The translations under genes and the position numbers were made by a program. From assembly GCA_005406025.1 (NCBI GenBank), contig BGZK01000011.1, forward strand, positions 124,001-188,000: 64,000 nucleotides of DNA. Direction: 5' to 3'. Origin of the DNA: Eumeta japonica (taxonomy: Eukaryota; Arthropoda; Insecta; Lepidoptera; Psychidae). Of the stretch, positions 13,126-24,600 are shown in pieces. How positions within the stretch are numbered: position 1 is the stretch's first letter; each line of letters opens with the position of its first letter. The notes under the pieces were generated by a model, which saw nothing but the letters and a program-made list of their open reading frames with translations, searched no databases and was not told the origin of the DNA.

Positions 13126-13536
13126 GTATTTTGCGATCGGACTTGTAGCTACTGAGAAAATATTTCATATGTCAGTGGAGCAATTTTAGAAATTATCAAC
13201 GCATAAACGCCCTCACGCAGACAAAACCGAGAGACAAAAAAATCAGTTGTCAAAATTTTCAGTACTATTAGTGGGAGAGGACTGCCGAGTGACTACACCA
13301 CCTGACATTTGGTTTGCTGAAATTTTTCGTGATATAGTGATATGCCGAATATATGTTTAAAACACAATGGTCGAATTTCGTAGAAGTCGTAAACAAAACT
13401 TACATGCTTATGGACTCCATGACAAAATGGACTCCATGGAATCAAACTCCATTTTGGTTAATTTTAAAGTCTAAGTATTCACTTCTACTGTTAAAAATTT
13501 AAAAGACTAGAATTTCTTTCCGATTATGGTATAAAG

Positions 13537-13764
13537 CCTATGGTTCTTGAGGAATGAGAGTTGCAACTGCACGAAAATATATGCGAGCACGTATAACGTG
13601 GACGCGCATCCACGAACTGTAGTGGCGTGAGCATATAGGTAGAAGCAAGCACGAGCATCCACAACACCAGGAGTGCGTCCAACTCGAACATGTCATAGGC
13701 CGAGGACCACGCCGGCCATCGTTCCAGCGCGCGATACATCGTCGGAATCTTCTGATACAGTGGT
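13537..13764 (-). repeat. Degenerate tandem copies of the Gr terminal exon behind GrC
   Basis: Immediately after the GrC terminal-exon stop comes a 10-nt spacer (AACGTGACAG) and then a second copy from 13764 (PLYQKIPTMYRALERWPAWSSAYDMFELDALL ... STYML), followed by the tail of a third (about 13545-13596, YIFVQLQLSFL). The repeat period is 174 nt. Copy 2 stays open in the receptor frame, but its acceptor leaves one base too few to join exon 3 in phase. Confidence 0.8.
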
Positions 13765-13774
13765 CTGTCACGTT

Positions 13775-16700
13775 CTAGAGGAAAGCAAACTGTAATTGCA
13801 CAAACATGTAGGTGGAGGCGAGCGCCAGCATCCGCAGTGGCAGGCGCGCGTCCAGCTCGAACATACCATAGGCCGAGAACCGCGCTGGCCGCCGCTCCAG
13901 TGCGCGGCACATCGCCAAAGCCTTCCGGTGCAGCGGCCCTGCAAAATACCGTATTATTAGTGTGCTATTCTTGTATACATAGCTATATCGAAAATGACTA
14001 AAAATTACGATGTCAATTTCAAATTCTTACTTTAGTAAAGTATCTGTTTTCAAGTTTATCTACATAAGTGTTTTTTCTGAAAGAGGAAAAATAAAAAATA
14101 TTAAACGTTATTTTGTTAAATGAAATTTAGTAACGTATTATATTAAGATAATTACATTGTTGCTGCTATTGGGAGTACTAGGTACTGTTAGGTAGTCCTA
14201 CAATTACCTGCGATGGCACTACAGGTTTTGTATTTTTATATACCAAAGGCAACTTTTACCGGGAGACGTTATCATTTCAAACAGAAAATTCGAGAGACAC
14301 CAACCAGCTTCATTTCCCAGGAGTATATATAAAAGGAAATATCAATTACAAATCAAGAGATAAGCTTTTTGAATACTAAAAAAAAAACTACATTTGATAT
14401 TAAATTATTGTCCATAATAAATATAGCATGTTTAATTTGTGAAGAATTACCAATGTAGTCTGCGTTTGTAAGTAGACATGGCCAACATTTACTAATTATT
14501 AGTCTTAAATTAATTTCATGAAACACGAGATATTTCACAGATACATTTTTCATTTATTGCTAATAACTTATTGAATCAAAACATTATCAGTTATATCATA
14601 TTGTATAAATATTGCAATAATAATATAATTACTGAATTTAAAAAATCGTTGAGCATCTAGGCAAGAAACTTAATCTGATTCCTTGAAGCGTCCGCCATCT
14701 TTACGCCTTCGCCATTTTAAAATTAGAATAATTCATATTTTGAATGAGAAACTATTTCATTTAATGACCATATCAAACAAGTTTTAAAAAATAATTTTTC
14801 GCCGCTTTAAAACGATATCAGTTTATACAAAAAAATACATAGCTGACTGCATTATATTTTATTGTCATCAGCCCGAAATAAGTATACAAAATATTATGTC
14901 AATGGATAAAGTGAAACTGGTTGAAAATTCACTTAAAAACTTTGACCCACGCGTACGGAATAGGGTAAAAACTTGCAAAAACCAAAAGTAAAACAGTGCC
15001 CAGTAAATAATAATATTTACCATCTTGATATACAGACAGGAGATAAATGCAAAGCATCTTCGTATTTTTCGCTTCTTTCAAGAAATTGTTATAGGTTTTG
15101 GTGATAGTGATGAGTGTACAGAAGTAAACCAATATCCAGAATGTTAGACCCATCGAGTCGTATTTCAATGTAGGATATATGACATTCTGATGTTATTTAA
15201 AATAAAAGTCTAAGAACCGGCATTAAAAAAATATACCCTCATTTATAAAATAATGTTTGAAAGGCTGATTACAATATTATAAATTTATCAAAATAATCTC
15301 TATAACCGTAGTCCTTCTAGTGGTAATATTAATTAATTGTTAGTTTTTACATCTTTTCTTTCTCATATTAACTACATCTGATCTTCGAATGCGATGATAT
15401 AAACTCCGTTACAACAGGCAGCTATCTTTATAACGACAACAGTTACCTGCAGCCAGGAGTGAACAGGTACAACTGAACTGAACTTATTTCCCTCATTCGC
15501 TAATAAAAAAAATATATATATTAAATAGCGACGTATTATAAATACGATAATATTTTAGATCATCTAAAAAGGTGATGCAGCCAGAAATATATAACATGAA
15601 TAAAAAATAGTGATTGCGGTAGCTTGTGAAGAGTAGTAAGGTAGTCATCTTTTCGATGAACAAGGAAATCCCAACCTACTCAATGCGCACCCAACTCAAA
15701 CATACAAACGTACTACGACAGAAAGAGAAAATGAGAGTTAAAACGAGGGAATAAATAAAAATGAGGGAATAAGTTCAGTTTGTATACCTGTTCACTCCTG
15801 GCTGCAGGTAACTGTTGACGTCACAAAGGTCGCTGCCTTTTGTAACGAGGTTTATATCATCACATTCGAAGGTTTTATACTTGCGATATGCAGTTAACAT
15901 GAGACAGAAAAAAATTAATAATTAATTATTATTGTTAATGTAAATACAGGACTACGGTAACAGAGATCATTTTGATAAATCTATAATACTTTAAGCCTTT
16001 AAAACATTATCTTATTTCATTAATAGATGAGGGTAGATTTTTTAAATGCTAGATCTTAGACTTGTACTATTTGATAAAAATTCAAACAATCACTTACATC
16101 TTTAGATATTAAGAATATTGTGCTTTGAAATATTAATAAGATCCACACATTAAAGGTAATCATAAATGACGTTATCTAAAAGAAAAATATTAAATAAAAT
16201 AAATATTTTTTATATCCATTTATATACCTAAAATAAAATTAATTTAAGTAAATTGTTAAAAATAGTTATTCCGCCTCTTTAAAACGGCCGTTATTTCGAA
16301 AATAAAATATATTTCACGAAACTATGTTGTATTGTCATTGGCTCCAAAAGTATGTATAAAACACCACCTCAATCGGTAAAGTGCAACTGGCTGTAAATAC
16401 AGTTAAAAAAATTCACTAACCTCTTATCAGATCGAGCTTGTAAAAACAAGAAAAATAAGTAACCAGTAACTAAAAATATTCACTATCTTGATATACAGAC
16501 AGGAGATAAATGTAAATTATCTTCGTATTTTACACTTCTTTCAAGACATTGCTATAGGTTTTGCTATTTGTTAAAAGTATCTAAAATTTAATCAATATCC
16601 AGAATATCAGAGCCATTCAGTCGTATCCAAAAGAGATCTTACAATAATTCATTGCATAAAATATAACATAGTGATTTTATTTCAAATAACATAATGAAAA

Positions 16701-17300
16701 TGCTAACAATCACTTATGTCTTTATATATTAAGTAAACTGTTCTGTGAAATATTAATAAGATACACATATTAAAGGTAATCATAAAAGATGTTATCTAAC
16801 ACAAAAATCACTATTCATTGGATAGAAACTCATCGGGCTCTAGAATTATCTAAAGTAAAACTGACTTGAAATTTATACACTTCAATGAAAATTTGCAATC
16901 CTTCTAATATCTTTTGGAGACTGTAACTAACTTCATTCATATGAAAAGAATCATAATCCGTTACTTTTTTAGAAATATGTTGTAAAACGTCACCAAACAA
17001 CTTAAGTATTGAATTATTTAACACGAGAATGACTGTTCTTTAATATGCAGTTCGCGTGAGTGGGTTTAGAGAACAATTTTCAAAACTCAAACGGCAAGTG
17101 ATTCATTCTTCATAATATAACAACCACGTATTGTTTCTAAATAAACGGTAACGCTATTAAGGCTAAATAACGCATAGGCGTCTATTTTGGACAGACAGAA
17201 GCGTCTGTCTCTAATAAATCTATACTTGGATCAGAATTGAAAAATCTCTCATGAATCGTGTTTTTCAATGATACTCGTATGTAATAAGTATGCGCACTTT
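13775..17300 (-). pseudogene. GrC: decayed gustatory receptor locus with duplicated exons 2-3
   Basis: An upstream unit has the last part of exon 1 (about 16858-17300, broken, ending FIEVYKFQ before a GTCAGT donor). Its exon 2 (16718-16795) has a donor mutated from GT to AT, and its exon 3 (16484-16637) has several stops. A second exon 2 (16098-16175, ITSFMITFNVWILLIFQSTI) is intact. Its exon 3 (ends 15021, KTYNNFLKEAKNTKMLCIYLLSVYQDG) has lost the usual acceptor at 15175; an AG at 15187-15188 would restore the frame with four extra codons. The terminal exon 13775-13938 is intact (MCRALERRPARFSAYGMFELD ... STYMFVQLQF). There is no complete first exon, so no receptor can be made from this locus as it stands. 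It is of the GrA/GrB subfamily. Confidence 0.85.
15383..15873. mobile_element. MITE-like foldback element with about 100-bp terminal inverted repeats
   Basis: The sequence starting CTTCGAATGCGATGATATAA at 15383 returns inverted at the right end (...TATATCATCACATTCGAAG). The inverted arms also share an identical inner block around CAGTTACCTGCAGCCAGGAG. The element is about 490 bp, has no coding capacity and sits between exons 2 and 3 of the downstream GrC unit. No clear target-site duplication was identified. Confidence 0.75.
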
Positions 17301-18606
17301 ACATGCCTATAACTAGAAAAGCAAGTAGAAATGTCGTCGATTTCTCTAAAACTAGTGTAAAGTAAAGAGCGCCAACCAAAAGCATATATTCATAGCATTC
17401 AAGTCCTTTGGCTGAAAAGCACGGTTTTTCGGCAACAACTCAAAAACGGTGCATCCAATCATATTCAAAATACTTTTCGTTGAAAATATTAAGCGTTACC
17501 TTTTTTATTTTTATTTTTTACACATACGGTTAAAAACGAGAGGAGGGGACATAATTTATGCTATTTTCGAAATGATTATTTCCGAAAATATTCACCTGTT
17601 CAAATAATTGCTTAAAAACCTTAAAGTGTTTTAAAAGGGCAATCAAATGTGTGTCACGCGTTGATGGTTGTTGGGAAAAAAATTATGGCTTCTGTTACAT
17701 GTATAGAGTGCCCCACCTTCAAATATTTACTTTTGTTATTTATCTACTAAACTAAGTAGCGGCTTATAAAAGAGACTAATAGTACAAACTTCATCAATAA
17801 TTGTCTTGTAGTTTTTGAGTACAATGCCTGTGACATACGAAGGGACGGATAGACAGACGGACGGACGGGCATGACGAAACGATGAGGGTTCCGTTTTTGC
17901 CGTTTTGGCAAAAAGCCTAAAAATGTGTATTTGTCACAGCCTCCAGGACTAAACGGAATAATATTTAGAGGGAATGAGATAAAGATCATTTTCAAAATTT
18001 ATTTTTGTAAATAATCTTTGTTATTAGCAGCAATTAAATTATCGCGTAAATGAGTACAATTTATAACTTATCATTTCAAAAATCTTAAATTATTTCCATG
18101 TTTTTCCTTTGTAAAGTGACACTAACTCAGATTAGCATAACGAGATTTTTAAAGAAGTATCGAAGAAAATTTGTAATATAATTGTTATCATATTATAAGT
18201 GACCTTGTAGCTTTGAAATTAAGAAAGTAAGATAAATGATACTTGTCTCTTTTTAATAATGCAAGTGTATATGTTGATTACTATGAGAAAATTACATCTT
18301 GTTAAAAAAACGTAAAAATTTATATAGTGTTTTAGAATTGTTCAGAAAATTTAAGTTTTAAGAAGATAAACTTACATGTTAGACATAATTCCTCTTTACT
18401 TTGATGTGAAACACCTTTAGCGCGCTATGATAGAGTATAATTACTAAATGATGCGTTGTGCCATTCGGCCAATTTCGTATCTTGTCGGCTCTTTCTGATC
18501 TAGCGCTCCTCTATCAACACCTTAATTGAATGCTTTTCTCGCTTCTATTTACGCAAACTTTATTCCTTCTGAACAATATTGTGAAATAAGGTTTATTTTA
18601 TGTTAT
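17301..18606. other. Intergenic DNA with a dispersed repeat
   Basis: No gene was found. At about 17750-17930 there is a block with repeated GGACGGA-type steps followed by GAGGGTTCCGTTTTTGCC. This is typical of a dispersed repeat seen throughout lepidopteran genomes, and a related GGGTTCCGTA block occurs at about 55553. The remainder is unremarkable AT-rich sequence. Confidence 0.5.
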
Positions 18607-19500
18607 ATACTTACGTCTTTTTCCCAGAAGGGTAGACAGAGTCTGCAGATCTCCACATAATATGATCCTTGCACACACCTTTTGATTCTCTGATACCCAT
18701 TAATTGTTTCATGGAATCTTGTCGATTTTAGATGCTTAGAATTTGGCTTTTCTTTAATAATCACCAACTTAAACGACCTAAATTATCTAGGGCAACCCTT
18801 GTTGCCCCTTTCATCACACATATACACATTATATTTATTTTATCTTCCCATTTTCATTCATCATTTCAACATTTCTTTCTCTACTGTACATCTTCTTTGC
18901 CACCGCACTGTTCCGTGACACCATAAATACTCCACACAATCTATGCAGAGATTTTATCTCCACTACATTTTTTTAAAGAAACGTAGGGAACAGATCTTCA
19001 TTACGAATACTCAAACGCGCTTGTCACTCGATATTTTTATTATTCATAATAGCAAGCAAGACTCCATATATTTTAATTTGAACTTTAACTAGACAACCCA
19101 CTAAGAATTTGTCCATGCCAACCTAAGCCACGGTACACTTTCATATCTACAACCTAGCTTCTCAACCAAACATCCAAAAATATAAAGTTTATCACACTTT
19201 TGTCTTCTCCTCTCCATCGAATACTAAAGTGTATTCTTGTGTAATCAAACATAGTGTTTGTTGGACACAAGCCGAACTCTTGGCACAATAAAGAAAGCAA
19301 TCACTATCCTTATTCACTTTTTCATCTTCAACTATAACCAAGACTTTTTCATAACCATCCCAGACATTAAAATCACTTAACATGACAATCCCTTCATGAC
19401 TATTGCATTTTGATAGTATGCCTTTTACATCAGCACAAGACGCCTCTCGTTCCTCAGGTGGCTTCGATATGTCGGAGGTGTATCCACCTAAAATCAAAAC
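18607..19500 (-). mobile_element. RTE-type element remnant (endonuclease plus 3' end)
   Basis: The minus strand at 19192-19497 encodes the endonuclease stretch SKPPEEREASCADVKGILSKC ... EGIVMLSDFNVWDGYEKVL. The same family's 3' part follows at 18607-18960 without the RT between them. The pieces of RT missing here are the ones found at 2.0-3.0 kb and 38.6-39.3 kb. It is an internally deleted, inactive copy. Confidence 0.75.
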
Positions 19501-19555
19501 TCGCGTCAGTCCAATTCTAAATTGCAGCTACGGAAGCCTTGGAATTAAATATTAG

Positions 19556-22380
19556 TAAAATTTTGCACACTCATATAATCTTTCTGATGAGATGAAGCCA
19601 ACACCGTGACTTTCTCATTGATTCTGACCGAAGCCCTATCAATTAATATCAAAGAATCCTTGTTTGAACGCCTCATCACTTGGATTGAATGGTGATAAAA
19701 TCCTTAGAGGATTCAATCACCTTTCTGAAAGCTTCACGAAAACTAACAAAATTTTAAAGTACTTGCATGTGTCGTCAGGTTTTAACCACCCCACTGCTGA
19801 GTTATACACTATTATCATCTATTTATTTCAAATTAAACAGCTCCGATCATCGGCATGATTTGAATTAGAATTAAATAAAAACCTTTGAACTATTCGCCTG
19901 TGGCCATGATTGAACCCGATACCTTCTAATTTCAAGACGGACGCTCTTAAACTTGTGCATAAACGAAACCGCAAAGCATTGCTAGACTTAAAATCGAATA
20001 CATTAATACATGTAATTTAATACGATGATCTAATTTCGATTTGTTAGCTGTCACTTGTTCCCTCTTTCTTTTTCTTTCATTCCAATATCAGATTCTTATC
20101 AAGTTTAAATGGCATCACCCCGACAGTAAATTTTTATCAATAAAACTGTAAATTCTAAAATAAGGTTTGAAAATACCCTTTTTTTTTTGACATCGGTAAA
20201 AATTGTAGAAAGATTCGTTCATATTAAGGGCTTGTAAATAGTTAAAATCATAAAGAATATCGTCAAAACATCAATTTCTGAATGAATTACATTTTTTATT
20301 GTAGCATTCAAAATAAATTTTCTTTCTTAAACAACGGATTCTAAAAGATCCACTGTTGATCCATTTTCCTCGCCAAATCGCTTCTGAACAGTTCTAGCTT
20401 CATTAAGTTTTAGTTTCTCATAAAAAGGGGAACTGCAGCTGAACCACGACGTAGTTGGAGGCCACGGCGAGCACCCGCAGCGGCAGCGCCGCGTGCAGCG
20501 CGAACATGCCGTACACCGAGAACTGCGGCCTTCGCTTGTCCAACTCGCGTAACATTTGTGATGCTTTTTCGTATATTAGTCCTGAATTCATAATTATTGA
20601 AAATATGAACGATGTACTTGGAACTCGAATTATATTTATTTATTAATTACGCACATATCCTCAGGTTTTAGTTACGGTAAAATTCAATAGACGTTGTCCA
20701 AAAGAAGAGTTATTGCCGTAAACAATTGTCGCAGTAATAACACACAAAAATGTAGGCTTTCTTCATTAAGGCTATTATTTTCAATGAGAATCAGGTTACT
20801 GGATATAAAATATGAAAACATTCATTGTTTGTCCACCCAAGTAGCGCAGGCAAAAGGTAGTACATACTTGATATAAGGACTAGTAAAGATGCGTTACAGC
20901 TTTGCTAATGAACTGGGTAACTTTCATGGAGAATCAATTTTAAAAGATTATTCCGTAATAAAGTTCATTGCAAAACTTTGGAATTATTTAGAGACAATTA
21001 AAAAAGGAGACCTTTCACAACTGAGTAAAGCCCCGGCCTGCGCATTGTTCAGATGTTATTTGAGAACGTTATTATTAAGTGAAAAACTTTTTGACTATAG
21101 TTTCTTTTGTAATTAATCTACAAAGCAAAGATGGAGCCAATGGGATGCTATCATTTGGTCCTTCCCATTTGTCATTATCTGTTAAACACGGTTATTTCCT
21201 TATTTCATATCATTTACGATTAACAGTTAGTTAACCAATAACTTCACATTAAGATTCGGAATGAATTCGTAATGACGTGCTGACGACCCATTTTATGATA
21301 ATGTTAATGATATGATAATATCTTATGAATGAAATGTTGCTTCACACAACAAAGAAAACATTTCCTAAATTTCGATTTGAAGTCTACTAAAAAGCACTCG
21401 CAGCTTCGCCCGTGTGGATTTATTTTGATTAAGAATAATTTCTTTCATCTGTCTGATGTGATCCCAATTTTATTTCTATTCTCAATAACGATCTGAGTCT
21501 TCCTTTTGATTTTGATCGGGCTCCTTTTCTTTATCATCATAGCATTCGATTCTGTTTTTCGATCCTAGTCTCGTTTTGGATCCCAATCCGGTATTGATGT
21601 GCATAATCAATAGATTTCATTCATTTCATTTAGTAACTTTTTACTAAACTAACTTTTGCCACTGACTTCGCCAGCTTGAAAATATAGAATTACTTTGTGT
21701 CTTGTACATTGAGCGATTTTTTTTTACGTAATTGAATACTTTCAAATATTTAAGTACACTTAGTACAGATTTTATTAAAATAGCGATACTATTCGCCATA
21801 TCTTGTAACAACTAGAAATAATAAATTTCGAGCTCACGCCAATCGCAACGTTCCTTGCAGCGTAACTGACCGATAACAAAATTCATCCCCGTTTTATACA
21901 TCACAAGTAAAGTACGATCAACTAAAAGTGTTAAAGCGATTTAGTAGTCAATTATTGTATCTAAATGTTGCTGCATATATGGCTTTTGCTTTTCTGCGAG
22001 TTTATTTTTCACCCAGTCTCATTCCTCGAACCCCCGATAGAATTCTTACGTGACAATATTTTGATGGTAAAAAGTGATTATAAACGAACGTTTACATTTT
22101 TTTTCAAAATAATTATGGTTAAAGTGGTTTTGTTAGAATCTAAATATATGCTATCGCAAAAATACCTGTGAGTCGTTTTAAAATTTTCAATTAGATAGAA
22201 GATATAAATAGAAGAAGAAATTAATGTATGTGTTAGGTTGAGTCAGTGTGAAATCCATCAAATATTTAGAAACCCTTGTTGACAAACAGACAAAAGAACG
22301 CTACGGCAACATTGTTTTAATATTAATTATAGGAGTATCGTGTGGTACTTACAATAATATCGATATTAAAATTCGGAACT
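19556..22380. repeat. Segmental duplication copy S1 (partner of 36.6-47.3 kb)
   Basis: Long colinear similarity to 36588-41070 and 47127-47280 covers a SINE, the GrD terminal exon and the intron sequence behind it. Examples are the block at 20640-20860 against 37800-38000 and the block around 22335-22372 against 47243-47273. S1 lacks the insertions that interrupt the partner. Its right end is cut by the BEL/Pao fragment just where the partner reaches exon 3 of GrE, so S1 is a compact copy of a GrE-type intron 3 plus terminal exon. Confidence 0.8.
20418..20581 (-). pseudogene. GrD: intact but orphan Gr terminal exon
   Basis: A 164-nt exon with a CAG-type acceptor encodes LIYEKASQMLRELDKRRPQF, then SVYGMFALHAALPLRVLAVA and SNYVVVQLQFPFL, then a stop. 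It is full length for the family, with TM7 and the NY/QF variant of the receptor tail motif. No exons 1-3 of a GrE-type gene exist upstream on the minus strand; a BEL/Pao fragment begins at 22.4 kb where exon 3 would be expected. The exon is a near-identical duplicate of the GrE terminal exon at 37587-37751 but without that exon's one-base insertion. It could matter only if it were spliced to a distant donor. Confidence 0.8.
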
Positions 22381-22384
22381 CTGT

Positions 22385-24600
22385 TTCGGTCGAGCTGTAT
22401 GGCCCCGAATGATCGAGGAAGGTTCATGCACTCCTTGACGAAGGCTGCTCGGTCACCTTAATTGACGAGCAGGAGGCGAATCGAATCGGAGCGAAAGGAC
22501 TCCGTGAAACATTGCACGTCTAGAGTGCCGGTGGTAATAAAATAAGTGATGAAGAATCCCGGGTCATTCGAGTTAAAATTAAAAGCCTGTTCTCTCGAAA
22601 CATAAGATATTAGACTGCTCAGACTATAAGAAACTTGAAGCTAGCTCAGCAGCGCGTAAAGCGCGCCACTATCACAGCCTGCTCGTACTTGACAGATATA
22701 GCTGAAGGTCTGATGTATAACGCCGCCGCACCTTACACCTTGATCGGTCATGAGAATTGGGGCTTGATTGTGACGAAACAAATTAAAAGCGGTCGCGCGA
22801 ACCAGCCTGCCGCCTCCTTGACACAACTGGGCTGGGTTTTACACGGGTGCTGCTCCAGTTTATCACGGCCGATAAATACCATTTATCACTTAAGACCGTC
22901 CGACGCCTCCGACATTGAACTGAATGATGTTGACGTTGAAATGAAAAAATTAAAATCGATAAATATAAAAAGTGGCTTAAACAGGTGAACGGAATTGAGA
23001 AATTGGCATCGATTAACATACCTCGGTGTATATCAACCGGCCACACCGAGGAGGAGATGAGTGTGTTCGTCGACACGAGCAAAGGTCGTATGTAGCGGCC
23101 GTGTATTGAAGTGTAAAATTGAGCGAACACGAAACTGCAGTTTCACTAATAATTGAAAAGGCTCGCGTCGCTCCATTAAAAAAAATATCAATCCCTCGGC
23201 TCGAGTTGCAAGCGGCGCTATTGGGCGCTCGATTGACTTCGTCGATTTTAAACGAAATTGAATTGAACGTGACCCGAAAAATATTTTGGACCGATTCTCG
23301 AACAGTTTTATCTTGGATCCGCTCCGACCCACGATCGTTCACACCATTTGTTGCTCATCGCCTGGACGAACTGGAAGAACACGTAATGGTGAAATGTTGG
23401 AGGTGGATGCCTACGAAATTAAACGTCGCCGATGACGCGACACGCAGCCCGCCTACCGACTTTGACGAAACGCACCGGTGGTTCCACGACCGCGATTTCC
23501 TGCGTAAAAACGAAGATTAATGGCCGCAGGAAATTATTCAAAGTAAACGACCGATGGGAGAGGAAAGGTCATGTACGACGTTCACACTAGTAAATGATGA
23601 AGTCTCGCAAATCGTAATAAATGGGAGCCGTTTCTCGAGTTGGACCCAATCACCCCGCAGTGCGGCTAGAGTAATGCAAGCTATTGATTTTTTCGGGTCA
23701 AACAAAAAGTCATTGCATTAAAACGAAAGAGAATGGCAACTAAAACGGGTCCCGATCCAACGTGGAAGCGCACGAAAACGAAACCGAATATGCCAGCTTA
23801 CAAATGACTCAAACAACGTAATAAAAACGATTGGCGCCTTTTAAATTTAAACTATGATTATATTCAAAGGGCCGAAACGTTACTTTTGCTCGAGGCGTAA
23901 AAATGTTTTGAAAAGGAAACGACACTCATACGAGAAACTAAAACAGTCACACGAAGAAGCCGTCTACCAAAGTTGGCAATGGAAATTGATGAAAACGGCG
24001 TTCTTCGTCTGAAAGGAAGAATAACGGCCGCCACAGATGTGTCGTTTACGCTGAATCGCCCGCTGTGTTCAGTGGCGATAATTCGATCGCAAAATTGATT
24101 ATAAAACATTATCATGAAAAGGTCAATCACGGAAACCACAATGCCGTGATAAACGAGAATAAACAAAGATATTGCATGACATTGTTGCAACCAAAACTGA
24201 GAAAAATCGCCTACGAATATCAATGGTGCAGAATCAACAAAAGTCTGCCGAAAATGCCGTCTGCGGAGAGCGGTCTACCTCCCGAACGCCTGCATCATCA
24301 TCAACCTCCTTTCACGTGTACATGAGTTGATTATTTCGGCCTGTGACAGTGACAATAGTCTGCAGACATGAAAAGAGATAAAAGGCGCTATTGACATGTT
24401 GACAGTACGCGCCTCACACATTACGCTGGCGGAGTTCTTATCGTCGGTCTCCATGATTATTGGCTTTGCGTCGATTTATTGCTCGAAAGGAACTCTGAGA
24501 GTGATATACTAAGACAATGGTACAAATTTTGCATCATTTCGTGGCACCAATTAACACGACAGAGTTTTTGAGCTTTTGTTGACTTAAATGCAAATGAAAT
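22385..24600 (+). mobile_element. BEL/Pao retrotransposon remnant (protease, RNase H, integrase)
   Basis: Plus-strand pieces occur in element order. The protease region (HALLDEGCSVTLIDEQEANRIGAKGLRE, about 22.42-22.51 kb) is followed by TLIGHENWGLIVTKQIKSG and TQLGWVLHG at 22.74-22.85 kb. RNase H-type sequence is at 23119-23520 (IPRLELQAALLGARL ... IFWTDSRTVLSWIRSDP ... WMPTKLNVADDATR). The integrase zinc-binding region is at 24065-24325 (KVNHGNHNAVINENKQRYC), and degraded integrase core continues to about 24.6 kb. RT is largely missing and frameshifts are frequent. It interrupts segmental copy S1. Confidence 0.85.

Noticed and set aside
13538..13771. Extra terminal-exon copies as functional alternative last exons
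   Set aside because: The acceptors leave the wrong number of bases to continue the receptor frame from exon 3, and most copies contain deletions or stops. They are described as repeats, with RNA evidence suggested as the test.
23864..24223. 119-codon minus-strand open frame
   Set aside because: It is antisense to BEL/Pao integrase sequence that is clearly recognisable on the plus strand.
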